Shown in pieces: positions 1 through 10,600 of a DNA stretch of 64,000 bases. The notes beneath the pieces were generated by a model. The model saw only the letters and a program-made list of their open reading frames with translations. It did not search any database and was not told where the DNA came from. Position 1 is the stretch's first letter. The number at the start of each line of letters is the position of its first letter. Position numbers and translations under genes: made by a program. Source of the stretch: Eremomyces bilateralis CBS 781.70 (lineage: Eukaryota > Ascomycota > Dothideomycetes > Eremomycetales > Eremomycetaceae); contig NW_022985070.1 in NCBI RefSeq assembly GCF_010015585.1, forward strand, positions 310,001-374,000. The letters are read 5' to 3'.

Positions 1-1374
1 CAGGAAGAAGATCTCGCTGCCAGAGCCCCCTCCCATGCAAGAGTACGCCAAATGGCTGAGGCAATTGCACGAGAAAATGGGGATACTACCCCTTGCGGTA
101 TCGATTGGACTCAGGGATTTCTACGAAGCAATCCGGAGGTAAATACAGTGGTGGGATGATCAATCGAAGCCGCCCGCGTCAATGAAGCTTCAAAAGAGAG
201 GATCCAAGCGTTCTTTGATACATATCTGCGTGTCTGCGCGGAGTACAACATCAAGATCTCAAACCAGTGGAATTTCGACGAGCCCGGCCTCTCCCTTGGC
301 TGTAGAACCAACGGGAGAGTAATTGCTTTTGTTCAGACTTCTTCTAAAAGGCGAAAGTAGAGCCATACATGCGTCAAGTCCCCAGAAAATCGAGAATGGG
401 TCTCAGTGATCGAAGCTGTATCAGCAGACGGCCGAGCAATCTCTCCCTTGGTTGTCTTCAAAGGAAAAACGGTCCAGTCTCCCTAATTCCCTCCTAAGCA
501 GACAGACATACCAAATTGGCACTATACGAGTTCAGAAAATGCCTGGACTTCGAACGAAATCGGTCCTCAGTGGCTCAAGAAGAAGTTTTTGCCAGAAAGC
601 AAGCCCATGAACTCCCCGGCAGCGAACGGCGAGCAGGAATGGCGCCTATTAATATGCGACGGGCACGGCTCCCACGCCACGGTCGAGTTCATGAAGTTGG
701 CCAAGGACAACCGCGTATTCTTGTTGTTTTTGCCCCCCCATTGTTCCTACCTCCTCCAGCCCCTTGACGTCGCGTGTTTCTCGCCCCTAAAGTCCAAATA
801 TCATAAAGAGCTCTCCCAATTAGCATCATTAGATGATTCCGCACCTGTAAAAAGCATAATTTTATATATATATATATACTCTAAATCCCGAAAAGAAGCT
901 TTGAATTCGTACAATATTCGTGCCGGCTTCCGTGGAACTGGAATGGTTCCGTTCAACCCAGACAAAGTATTAAATAGCACCCAATTAAACGAGGACCATC
1001 AAATACAACGTCATGTGGCTCCAGAACCCCAATATACTTATGCATTCCGTACGCCTAAAGGCCCCAAAGATATATACGATGCCAAATTAGACGAAATGGG
1101 GGCCCGGGATTTCAGGAGGTTTCAGGGGAAGGTCGCAAAGGCGCTGGCAAAGAAGAACACGGAAATCGCCCGACTCAAAGCCGAACTTCAAAGGGCTGAA
1201 AATACAGTTGCAGACTTAGGAGGGCCTGCTGGCAAGAAAAGGAAACGGGTTCAGCCCAATCTGAACGAACGATTTGTTCAGATTGACCAGATTGTTGCGG
1301 CTCAGGAGGCAGCTAGGGAGAGGGAACAAAAGGCTGCAAAACGCCTTCAAATTAACCCGGAGGAAACGTCTTGA
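1..1374 (+). pseudogene. pogo/Fot1 transposase (DDE_1 superfamily), partial and broken
   Basis: One reading frame (codons starting at base 1) runs to TGA at 1372 and reads as a Fot1/pogo transposase. It shows KSPENREWVSVIEA, the DDE triad residues in FDEPG (Asp codon 277), ICDGHGSH (Asp codon 658) and LQPLDV (Asp codon 766), and a basic coiled C-terminal tail. The second and third Asp are 36 codons apart, the DD35D spacing of this family. The N-terminal HTH/CENP-B part is outside the window. The frame is interrupted by TGA at 157, TAG at 358 and TAA at 484. All three could come from CGA, CAG and CAA by C-to-T change, as repeat-induced point mutation would produce. The longest open stretch is 589-1374. 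Not a working gene. Confidence 0.85.
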
Positions 1375-1528
1375 TAATTGCAGAAGGCAATGTTTAAGTC
1401 ACTCTATCAACAATTTCAATTACAGCTATAGAAAAATATATGGTGGTGGTTACATTCCGCAAAATCCATTCGTCTTTGTGTCCTATTGGTGTTGTGGTGG
1501 GGGTGCACGGAAACTGGGTCCGTTGACT
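1..1528 (+). mobile_element. Decayed pogo/Fot1-type DNA transposon, 3' part
   Basis: The left end lies outside the window. The body is a DDE transposase frame (1-1374) followed by a non-coding tail. A G/T-rich terminal stretch at about 1488-1528 ends in GGGTCCGTTGACT and is followed directly by TA at 1529-1530. That layout is what a right terminal inverted repeat plus TA target duplication of a Tc1/mariner/pogo element would look like; the matching left repeat cannot be seen. A (TA)n run lies at 863-878 inside the coding part. The element is inactive, with three in-frame stops. Confidence 0.75.
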
Positions 1529-1647
1529 TAGAGCTACTCAAGTTACACAAACCCAAGCTGCTGGAATTAATTATGCACGCGTATCCGGTCTTCTGGGACA
1601 AGGGATCACGTGGAACATGAATAATTGTTTCATATTTTCTTCCCCGA

Positions 1648-1677
1648 GTTTGAATGATATCAGTTTGAATGATATCA
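1648..1677. repeat. Perfect 15-bp tandem duplication
   Basis: The unit GTTTGAATGATATCA occurs twice head to tail (1648-1662 and 1663-1677), about 120 bases beyond the presumed transposon end. It may be a local slippage or repair scar. No function is implied. Confidence 0.8.
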
Positions 1678-1824
1678 GAAAGTCAAAGGCTTGTGCTTTC
1701 GTTCATTATTGCTGAATGCTGATACTAGTCCCTATCGGCTATCGCGATGCTCAGGTCGCGGACATAGGAACCCTACCTCCGTACCCCTGAATGACAATGA
1801 AGGCCATCCCTAACGTTTCTAGAA

Positions 1825-3378
1825 TCAGAGCTTGGAGAACGCGGTCGGTACCTGACCACTCATATCGACCAACGTACTCTTCCCTCTCGTCCACGCCTCG
1901 ATCCCTTTCCGACCGTTCTCCACGCCAACACCACTCATCTTCCACCCACCAACTGCCATCTCAGCCGGTGACTCGCCCCAAGTGTTGATCCAGATGATCC
2001 CAGCTTCGAGCTGTCCGGCGATCTTGTGAGCGCGATTGACGTCCTTGGTGAACACGCCCCCGGCGAGACCCAGCTCGGTGTCGTTGGCTCTGCGGATCGC
2101 TTCGTCTGTGGTATCGTAGAGGAGGATGGACATGACCGGGCCGAAGATCTCCTCGCGGACGATTTTCATGCTGTCGGTGCAGTTGGTGAACACCGTTGGC
2201 TTCACCCAGTAGCCCCCCTTGAACTTATCGTCGATTTGAGGTGTCTCGAGGCCACCGTAGAGGAGCTTGGCCTTATCCACCTCAATGCCATGCTTGATGT
2301 ATCCTATCACCTTTTCGAAATGCTCTTTGCTGACTAAGGGCCCCATGTTCGATTTCTCGTCCATGACATCGCCGAAGCGGATATGTTCCATCTTCTGCAG
2401 AAGAATCTCTTCGAATCTCTTCGCAATACTTCTGTGCACGTAGACTCTCGTCCCATTCGTGCAGACTTGCCCGGTGCTGTAGAAATTCGCCATCATGGCT
2501 CCATCAACGGCTGTTTCAATGTCCACATCGTCACAGATAATTAAAGGGCTCTTTCCGCCCAGCTCTGCCGTCACGTATTTCATCCCCTCTCCTGCGGCCT
2601 TGGCTACTTTCCTTCCCGTAGCCACTTGCCCAGTGAAGCTGACCTTCCCAATCCCAGGGTGTGAAGTCAGCTGTGCTCCAACCGCCCCAGCACCATAGAC
2701 GACATTAAAAACGCCCGAAGGGACTCCTGCTGCCGAATAAATGCTCGCAAGCAGCGCCGCGTGCAACGACGTCACCTCCGAAGGCTTATAAACCATAGCA
2801 TTCCCCGCCGCCAAGCACGGCGCGGATTTCCAAATCGCAATCTGCAGCGGATAGTTCCAAGCTCCGATGCCAGCACACACGCCGATCGGGTCCTTCGTCT
2901 CGTAGACCCACGCATCTTCTCGAAGCTTCACAGTGCGTCCATCCAGTCCGCCTCCAGCCACGAACGAAGCGCAGTACTCCATGACCTCCACGCCTGAAGG
3001 GACGTCGACGGCGCTGGTTTCTGAGAAGGCGCGGCCAGTGTCACGGGTCTCTACTTCCGCGAGGACGTCATTGAGCTCGCGGAGGAGCGCTGCTGCGCGC
3101 ATGAGGATGGCTGCTCGATGGGAAGGCGTGGTGGATTTCCATTCCGGAAAGGCGGCCTCTGCGGAGGAGACGGCTGCGGCGACGTCTTTTGGAGAGGAGG
3201 TGAAGATGCGGCATGGATGTTCAATTCCCGTTGCTGGATCTACCGAACGGAACTCTGATGAAGTGTCGGTTTCTAGTGGGGTTTGGAGAGAGCCATTGTA
3301 GATCGCGTATCGATCGTGAGAAAGAAGGGCAGGTTTGTCGCTCGTCCAAGTGGATGGATGAGCAAGTGACTCTGGCAT
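1825..3378 (-). CDS. Betaine-aldehyde-type aldehyde dehydrogenase
   Basis: A single-exon 517-residue ALDH-superfamily enzyme, predicted to oxidise an aldehyde to a carboxylic acid with NAD(P)+ in the cytosol. The closest type is betaine aldehyde dehydrogenase, the second step of choline to glycine betaine. The nucleotide-binding stretch GAWNYPLQIAIWKSAP, the general base in ELGGKSP (Glu about 272) and the nucleophile in GQVCTNGTR (Cys about 306) are all present, as are the C-terminal EEIFGPV and GGWKMSG motifs. Length is normal for the family. The first ATG of the frame is at 3378; the frame stays open a little upstream but only to a GTG. The next gene on the same strand is an MFS transporter, with about 790 bases between. 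A link to choline use is possible but no choline oxidase gene is seen nearby. Confidence 0.92.
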   Translation of the reverse strand: MPESLAHPSTWTSDKPALLSHDRYAIYNGSLQTPLETDTSSEFRSVDPATGIEHPCRIFTSSPKDVAAAVSSAEAAFPEWKSTTPSHRAAILMRAAALLRELNDVLAEVETRDTGRAFSETSAVDVPSGVEVMEYCASFVAGGGLDGRTVKLREDAWVYETKDPIGVCAGIGAWNYPLQIAIWKSAPCLAAGNAMVYKPSEVTSLHAALLASIYSAAGVPSGVFNVVYGAGAVGAQLTSHPGIGKVSFTGQVATGRKVAKAAGEGMKYVTAELGGKSPLIICDDVDIETAVDGAMMANFYSTGQVCTNGTRVYVHRSIAKRFEEILLQKMEHIRFGDVMDEKSNMGPLVSKEHFEKVIGYIKHGIEVDKAKLLYGGLETPQIDDKFKGGYWVKPTVFTNCTDSMKIVREEIFGPVMSILLYDTTDEAIRRANDTELGLAGGVFTKDVNRAHKIAGQLEAGIIWINTWGESPAEMAVGGWKMSGVGVENGRKGIEAWTRGKSTLVDMSGQVPTAFSKL

Positions 3379-4171
3379 TTTTGCTGTCGCCACCGAGATT
3401 ATTTTATCAAGATATTAAGACAACGTAGACCAAGGAGCCCAGCAATTTAAAATTCTAAACCTTGGTCGACAGTGGTGAACTGGTGATAGATGCTTTTGGG
3501 ATGACTTTGAATAAGAAGACAGTAGAACAATGGGAAGGTACAAGTATTGCACTTGTGTCGGTTCAATCACAGCTCTCTTAATAATTTGAGGCCAGTACAA
3601 GTTGACAATTATCAATTTAACAGCAGTTTAGTTTGATTGGATATAAGTATCCTTTCGAAATGTTGTGATGGAGGAGGGAAAATGAAGATTTTGGACCCAT
3701 CCGTGCCATCTAACTTGGGTGGCAAAATCATCATCAAAAGCTCCGAATATCGTCATCAGCCTCTCAACCTAATATTTAATAAATGGTAATCTAAAAATCC
3801 TCCGAAACACGTTTAGCTCATGTTGAATTGCTCATATTTTTAAACAACGCCTTCACAATTCACAGATTAAGTCTCCGCGATTATTGTCCTCCATGTCTAG
3901 CTAATCGCCATGTGGTTCCCTCGGCGACGGTCAACATCAAACTGATGATTGACAATCAGTGTCGTTTCTAGCCGCTCAGTTGTACAGATATGAGATAGGA
4001 CTTCAAAATAATTGGAGATGCATTATCGATAGGTATCTCTAAACTAACATAAAACTCTAGATCCCAATACTTCGATCATTGGAATCATAACATGCAAACC
4101 CTCGATGAACGCCTCGCTATACTTCTAGTTGAAGACACGTTCAGACACAACCACAAGAACGCCAGGCACGT
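3379..4171. other. Intergenic, no gene seen
   Basis: About 790 bases, AT-rich in places, between the dehydrogenase start and the transporter stop, both on the minus strand. It should hold the dehydrogenase promoter. No convincing coding exon, repeat or RNA gene was found. Confidence 0.6.
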
Positions 4172-5878
4172 TCATGCAGATGCCCGAGACCAGACCCCTC
4201 GCGCCCGGATACGCTTGCCAAAAACAAAGAACATAAACGGAATAGGAATAAGCGCCACTGCGAAGAACCCAAACACGCTGATGCCCCAATTCACTCCCAT
4301 ATTATGCAGCATTGGGCCCATGAACAGCGGGAACGCACCGCCAACCGCGCTTCGGAGGAACGTGTTTGCCGCGACCGCGCTCGCTCCATACTGCGTGAAC
4401 GTGTCGATGAGGTAGTTTAGACATGCCTGGAAGATCGTGAAGAATCCGATGCCGCTGAACGCGGCTCCGACGACCGGGACGATCCAGTGGAAGCGCGGGT
4501 CGGCGGTCCAGCCGAAGAGGAACAGGCCGGTTGCGAAGAGGACGGAACCGAGCATCATCGGTGGGAGGCGAGCTTCGGGGACGGCGCGGCCGCCGTTCTT
4601 TTTTAGGCACTTGGTGTAATACGTGTTGTTGACGATGTTGATGACCGCACCAAGAAGAACTCCGATCAGTAGCCCCAGGAACGGCAACGATCCGACTAAT
4701 ACATTCCACCCTCGAATCTCCTGAAAGACGATTGGGAATGCGGCGAGGTTTCCGTAGAGAATCCCGTAGACGAAGGACGCATATAGCGCCACGAGGAAGC
4801 AGATCGGTGTTAACAGCATTTGGAACGGCCGCACCAAATATCTATTTCCCAGCTCCTTCAGCGTGACATCCCACTCTTCATGTCTGGCGTGCAGTGCCCA
4901 ATTCCCGGTTTCAAACCTCAGTCGCCGAGCTTTGTAAACCAACAGCACGGGAGGGAATGATTCGTCCAGGAATATTATATCCAGAACGAGGAAGATCATC
5001 ATCAGGATGGCCGCCGTGAACTCCGTCCATCTCCATGACCCGCCACTGATAATGATCGCTCCCCCGACGATTGGACCGAATATCGGCCCAACGATGACCG
5101 CCATGGCGTATCCCACCATGGCCGCAGCCCGCTGCTGCGCGGGCCAGATATCGGCCAGGACACCGCCGGTGTTCGTGATCGGCGCGGAGGCGAAGAAGCC
5201 GGCGAAGAACCGAGTGATCATCAGAGTCTGGATATCTTTCGCGGCACCGGACCCGAAAACAAACATCGTCGCGATAAAATATGGCAGAATGACGGCGTTC
5301 TTTCTGCCATACACTTCGGAAATGGGGGCCCAGAGAAGCGGCCCCACGCCGAATCCGAAAAGAAGAAGGGCCAGACCTAGCTGGCCGACTATCCGCCCGA
5401 CCTCGAACTGATCGGTGACCTGTTGAACGGCAGGAGTATAGACGGACGAGAGGAACGTGGCGCCCATCGTAGTTAGGCCATATAGCGCCGTCGTCCATAT
5501 TTTCTTGCCCACTTTCCAGTTCATGGGGTGGTAAGGGTCATCAAGCCCATCAAACTCTACAATGACATCTTGTGCGGTTTTCTCTCTGGCCAGGGGATGA
5601 GTGAATGGGGGCACTGGGCGTCGCGATCGGATGGTGGAGAGGGTGGTGTTAGCCACCGCGGGGGCTCGATCCGACGCGGTGGTAGCGTGCGATTGCAACG
5701 GAGCACCGGAAGAATACCTCTCATCCTTCTGGTAACCGGACCGGTTTCGAATTGGGCCAACGACGCTGCTGTTCCTGGTGTCCGACGGAGGAGAATTGGG
5801 GGGTATCGATACGCGTGACGTCAGGGAGTCTGCTCTTCCAGGCTCCTTCTTCTCTTTCAAGCTGTCTTCGGAATCCAT
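4172..5878 (-). CDS. MFS transporter, DHA1 drug/polyamine type
   Basis: An intronless 568-residue major facilitator. Residues 1-120 are a polar, Ser/Pro-rich cytosolic tail ending in DDPYHPMNW, the conserved lead-in of fungal DHA1 proteins of the FLU1/TPO type. About 12 hydrophobic segments follow. The TM2-TM3 loop carries LWAPISEVYGRKN (family motif A, about residue 180-195). TM4-TM5 carries the GPIFGPIVGG glycine-rich antiporter-like signature. The predicted role is proton-driven export of small molecules (drugs, polyamines or a metabolite) at the plasma membrane; the substrate cannot be read from the sequence. The ATG at 5878 opens the frame. No biosynthetic gene cluster surrounds it. Confidence 0.9.
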   Translation of the reverse strand: MDSEDSLKEKKEPGRADSLTSRVSIPPNSPPSDTRNSSVVGPIRNRSGYQKDERYSSGAPLQSHATTASDRAPAVANTTLSTIRSRRPVPPFTHPLAREKTAQDVIVEFDGLDDPYHPMNWKVGKKIWTTALYGLTTMGATFLSSVYTPAVQQVTDQFEVGRIVGQLGLALLLFGFGVGPLLWAPISEVYGRKNAVILPYFIATMFVFGSGAAKDIQTLMITRFFAGFFASAPITNTGGVLADIWPAQQRAAAMVGYAMAVIVGPIFGPIVGGAIIISGGSWRWTEFTAAILMMIFLVLDIIFLDESFPPVLLVYKARRLRFETGNWALHARHEEWDVTLKELGNRYLVRPFQMLLTPICFLVALYASFVYGILYGNLAAFPIVFQEIRGWNVLVGSLPFLGLLIGVLLGAVINIVNNTYYTKCLKKNGGRAVPEARLPPMMLGSVLFATGLFLFGWTADPRFHWIVPVVGAAFSGIGFFTIFQACLNYLIDTFTQYGASAVAANTFLRSAVGGAFPLFMGPMLHNMGVNWGISVFGFFAVALIPIPFMFFVFGKRIRARGVWSRASA

Positions 5879-6763
5879 GATCGAAGTCGCACGACGATCT
5901 GTTACGAGAGTACGTACATGTATAGAACGAATGTCGGGTTATCTGGGGGTATATGAAGTGGCCTCAAGAACTGGCTTCGGTGTCCATGAGCCATATTTAA
6001 GGACTTTATCAGAGTCTTGGAGTGGATTGTACTATTGCTTTGCTCCATGGATTAACAAGTTGGTTTAGAGAAGTTGGATGGCAAATTCAAACAGCACCAA
6101 TAACAATGACATTTCATGACGTCGAAACTCTGGGTTGGCGTGTTCAAGTGTCCACCAACCGTCAGGGTCCTCCAGTCGGCAGTCTAACCCGGACGATTGT
6201 AGGGAGACTAGGGACGCACCCCTTGATCATACGTGGATGCTGCACGTGTATATTCCTATTGGTTGTAGAAAGCATGACCATTGAGTAGATAAATTTATAG
6301 ACTATAGATAAGATATTGCGAGCGTGATAACTTTATTTAGTAACCGATAGAATGACTTGTAAGGTGCAAACGATCAACAGCGCCGTTTTAAATGGTCTCA
6401 ACAGAGTAATCAGCCAGTACCGAAGTATAGAATGAGGTATATTCACTTCTGGCGCCGTTGAGATATCCAATCTACCTGATGCGCTGCATTCGTACACGTG
6501 GATGCTGAAGAGATCCTTCGATGTGCAGTTCCACATCGTCAAATCATTTCTCCCGAAAAAGCCCCAGATTACCCGATAGCAACAATCCAAGTACCGGACA
6601 GGGCCCATCAGCTATCATACCATGTCTCCCTAGAGAGAGAAAATCATGAATTCGCCGTGCACCCGAGGGTTGGACAATCAACCAAACGCCCAAAATGCGG
6701 AATTGCAAGCCATCCAAGCCTGTCACCTGCAATACCGCTAATCAACAGTCCACGGTGCGGTAA
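5879..6763. other. Intergenic, no gene seen
   Basis: About 885 bases upstream of the MFS gene. It has a CACGTG palindrome at 6243-6248. Minus-strand open frames of 60-90 codons at 6333-6732 have no recognisable content and are taken as chance. Confidence 0.55.
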
Positions 6764-7584
6764 TTATGTTAGAATCAATACCGAAAATGCCGCTCCCAGG
6801 AGCAAGCAACCGCTGATAGAATAGCTTGCCGCCTCTCCCTCGAACGGTTTCACGGTGGGCTTTCTCGGGAGTCCGGTGCCGCTCGAGTTGCCGCTCTTTG
6901 TCGGGGTAATCGCTTTGGAGTACATGGTCGAATGAGTGGTGCTGGGGGGCACCGAGGGGGTGTGCTTCACCAACGTGGCGGGGACAACTCTCAATGTTTG
7001 GGAGGATAGGGTGTAGGAGAATTGTAGTGGCGCAGGCATAATTGGCGTCTTAGTATTGGGCAGATTGTGGTTGTGATTGTGATTACACTAATAATGATTT
7101 CGCCGGCTGGCTTCGCCGACTAGACACTACGATGGTTGGGGCATAGCTGGCGAGGGGTAGGTCGTTGTCGATAGCATCGTCGAGGTCGTTGTCTTTGGCG
7201 TCTTCGTGGGTGCTAGCTTAAACGGAACAGAGGACTTTTCTTCTGGCGGTTCTGTAATGCTGCTGAGATTTAATGCCGAAGAGTATCCCCAGTTTCTTCG
7301 ATATGGAGGACTTGGATGGATCGTAACGTGGCAGGCTTCTGAAGTACTCCGGGTTGACGGAGTTGGCCCACGTAGGGTTGACCCAAAGATCGGACGATTT
7401 AGTATCAAGTTGTACTGTGACTGGCTGTAGATTTCCGCGGTACGGAAATAGGAAGCTTTACGATACCGGGACTGGTCACAATATTATGGGCGTTTGGAAA
7501 ATTCAGTCCCGACTGACAATGGACTAAAAGAAGCAAAGCAAACGAAGACAATGATAATGCAACAAGAGAACGAATGGTCCACAT
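6764..7584 (-). pseudogene. Decayed GPI-anchored aspartic protease (pepsin family)
   Basis: The ATG at 7584 starts a signal peptide (MWTIRSLVALSLSSFALLLL), then a pro-region ending in SPGIVKLPIS. At about 7440 the reading must shift by one base to continue as RGNLQPVTVQLDT, then SSDLWVNPTWANSVN and YDPSKSS. This is the first catalytic lobe of fungal pepsin-like proteases. The catalytic motif reads DTK instead of DTG. The rest of the first lobe and the whole second lobe are missing; the sequence passes into a Ser/Thr/Pro-rich stretch with stops. It ends at 6764 in a hydrophobic tail (SGCLLLGAAFSVLILT) like a GPI signal. I read it as a relic of an opsB/yapsin-like gene. A badly called multi-exon gene is possible but less likely, because the shift is too short to be an intron. 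Confidence 0.55.
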
Positions 7585-9367
7585 GGCTCTAGGGGAGTGA
7601 GTGACTGAGAACCAAATCTTGTTATACAAAAGGAATGGTATGATGGGACTGTAACAGATAATCAAAGTGAACCAGTGAAGGTTATGAAGTCTTAAGTACA
7701 CTTTCTTTGTCCAGTTACAAGCCTGAAGAAGCCTCATAATATGGAGTACCCATATTCTGGTAGTGACGGCTTCGTGTGGAGAAACGAGTCTCCCCAAGCA
7801 TAGCGAGTAGCTCATTTCCTGAGCCTAGAAACGAATATCCTTAGTCGAAATGACAGCGAGAAGTCCAACTCTTTGCTGGTAGCATAGGGGCTCCAACTCC
7901 TTAGATTTGGCCCTGAATGTGGCGCATTTACTTCCAGTTTTAGATTCTAGGAGGCTGTTTTGGCTCAACTGTATCATTTCTATTTATTCATTGACCCATT
8001 GTGGTAGAATCAAAAGCCAGAGGCTCAAACACGAGGCAGCAGACGCGACTTCGGTCCTGGTATTCGTGATGGATTAGGGAGTTAAGAGCAAGACGACGTC
8101 AATATCTGGACTATTAAGAGAAGTGCCTCGAGACATCAGGCTAGAGACTTGTAATTTCAGGACTCTCTTTGTGTAGTGCGGTAATGAATGCCCACAGGGT
8201 GCCTTCTGAGGTATGATGAGTCCCCTGAGTAGAGTACCTATGTCAGTTCAAATGGTTCATGGTTTGGAAGGACTCGAAGGCGAGGGTGAGCTGCACCTTG
8301 TCGAAAATTTGAGGTTCTATTGCTAAAATGAATTAAGACATCTAAGTAGGCATTAGATACGGATATTATGCTGGTTGGGAATCGTGTAGGAGTGAATGGA
8401 TGGAGGGTGGAGTTTGTAGGTTTGCTCTATCGCCCGGAATGATTTTCAACCATGATGTTACAGTCCCTTTCCGGGACCCCATGTTTAATAATAGGTACCC
8501 TCCTGGCACGCAAGTCCCTTTTTAACCCACATTTTCCCACCAAAACCGATAATTTTATAAGCCATCTACCTTTACAACTTAGGCGGTCCTAATATGTTTT
8601 AAATAAATAAAATAAAACCATCAGTTTTGGTGGGAAAATGGGAGTTGAACGGAGACTTTTGCGGAGGAATGATTTGACCTAATACTAACTAGATACATAC
8701 TATGGTATGCGCCACGCTATCCATCCCGGTCCACGGTCGAAGACCCAACGCGGCCCAGGTCAAACCTCCAACCAGGAAGCTAAATATTACGTAGTAGTGA
8801 GCCGCAAGGAATGAGCCAGTGAGGACGTCCCAGGCACCTGGTCCTGCCGATCATATGCACTGCCCTACGACATGCAGTGGCTGGGAGGAACTAGTGTGTG
8901 ATCTCAGATCTAACTAACAATCTTCCTCTCTTCTACTCGTCCAACTCGCCAGCTACATTGTGCGAATCAGCGAATGCCAACGTTCAAGCTTTTGAAAGTT
9001 CGGTGGGTTTATGTTTAGCACCGAATTCTCTCTAAGGACCTGCGAAGACTAGTAAGGCTCAGTAAGGTAGCTGGGGGGCATCAGTAAGAAGTGACCAGTT
9101 CAGTCGGGGCACTTTTCCGGAGGAAAGCGTGCATGCGGACCGACTTCCGTGCCGACGCAAACGGCACTGCCACATGCAGTCTGCCTTGCTCTTCGTTTTG
9201 TCGTATAAGGACAAGCCCATCGCATAAAAAGAATCCAGAAGCCATTTAATTTGCGTTCATCGTATTCCATAGCCAGTTTCGATTTCCTTTATACCTATCC
9301 GAAGTCGTGGTTACGCAGTTTCATCTCGTTCGATCCCTTGCCTATCCATTTCTAAGTCGTGTTCAGC
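7585..9367. other. Intergenic, about 1.8 kb
   Basis: No coding exon is recognisable on either strand. It contains the inverted-repeat element described separately (about 8507-8664). The last 100-150 bases are a pyrimidine-rich leader to the gene starting at 9368. Confidence 0.55.
8507..8664. repeat. Short inverted-repeat element, MITE-like
   Basis: Two arms of about 40-45 bases face each other. The core is a perfect 16-bp match (ATTTTCCCACCAAAAC at 8531-8546, its reverse complement at 8624-8639) separated by 77 AT-rich bases. The similarity continues outward with mismatches to CGCAAG..TCCC on the left and ACTTTTGCGG on the right. It has no coding capacity. Size and layout suggest a miniature inverted-repeat transposable element; a target-site duplication is not obvious. 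Confidence 0.55.
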
Positions 9368-10334
9368 ATGTTCGACCAAAAGACCCCATTTCAAGATCCA
9401 CCGCCCTTCGGTGATAAGAAGCCGGATGCATCCAGAGGGGACCCGCTGCCTTCATATGCGCCTCCCCAACAGCAGTATCCTCCGCCATTTCCCCAATCGG
9501 CTCCGTTCCGAACCGTGTTCGCGTCGCTGTCGCTGCATATGACCGACCGGCTTCGGTTCCTGCAGTTTCCGCAGGAGATCATCACGGCGGTTCAGAATAT
9601 CATTACGAACGTCTGGAGTCGTGGGATCCAGGATACGAGGCTATATCATGGTTCTTATGAGATCAAACTCCGCGGTAATCCATGTAAGCGTTGACCGTCC
9701 CACTGCTCCAATGCCATCCCATTCATATTGCTGTTTGTAGGGAGCGGATATTCGGATGACGCCGTTCACTCTCGGCGGCTGATGAACCATATCCTTGCGA
9801 CGCTGTATCAGCACGGCTGGATCCTGTCCCTGTCGACGGACATCAGCAAGAAGGCGATGGACAAGGACACTTTGATCTTCCGCAAGCAGGATCCGCCTCC
9901 TCGACCAGCGGAGTGGTTTAGCATCTCGTTCTCGAAAACCGATCGGATCCGGTTCATCGATGCACCGCAGCAGTTGGTCTCGAACATGATCGCGCTCTTC
10001 CAGAAGGAGACCCAATCTCATGCGTCGTTCCGGTTGCCGCATGTTTATGAGTTGAAGATGAACGGTTACCCATGTTAGTGGAACTCTTATATTTCCCCTC
10101 CCTCGTCATTGAGCTTACAGTTATGTAGGGATGGCTAGCGGATCAGACACCATGTATGCACGGAGCTTGATCCTGAAGCTGATTGAGGGACTGGAATCAC
10201 ATGGCTTCACGGTGTATGCGAGTATCGACCAGAAGACTGGAACGAGTTCAGATAACCATAGGGGCGAGACGGACACGTTTCACTGTTGCAGGCAGATTGG
10301 CTGGCAGCCGGGGCTTCCAGTATTCCATACTTGA
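9368..10334 (+). CDS. Unnamed fungal protein with an internally duplicated domain
   Basis: Three exons: 9368-9683, 9741-10073 and 10129-10334, giving 284 residues. Introns are 57 and 55 bases with GTAAGC/TAG and GTTAGT/TAG borders. After a Pro-rich N-terminus (about 1-45) there are two related units of about 100 residues. Each has an (F/S)xSxS..TDR(L/I)RF motif, a Tyr-Glu-(I/L)-Lys strand and an N-(P or YP)-W motif. A helix and a GW/GF..S(D/Q) strand follow. The first unit ends in DTLIFRKQ and the second in DTFHCCRQ. The ending GWQPGLPVFHT is typical of a small fungal family of unknown function. ATG 9368 is the first in frame. No signal peptide or membrane segment is seen. The function is unknown. 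Confidence 0.75.
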
Positions 10335-10600
10335 AATGATCGATAATCGTTCATAACGATGAGACGTCATGACGGAGTTTCTTTTCCCACTTGTTTTCCG
10401 AGGGTTCAGCGAATACCCCCAATCTTATCAGGATGCTCTGGTTCAAATTTGACCAACCAAGTTTGGGAAATTGTACGAGCAGGCTAGCGGAAAGTTGAAA
10501 TTTGATAGCTGAAGTATTATCTTGAGGAATACGAGTCAAGTCAGGCTGCCATTCTTGCTAGGCGAATCTGTTTCATCCATCCATCGTGTTAGGAAATCCG

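Noticed and set aside
3379-3393. Upstream GTG start of the aldehyde dehydrogenase frame
   Set aside because: Nuclear fungal genes start at ATG; the ATG at 3378 gives a normal N-terminus.
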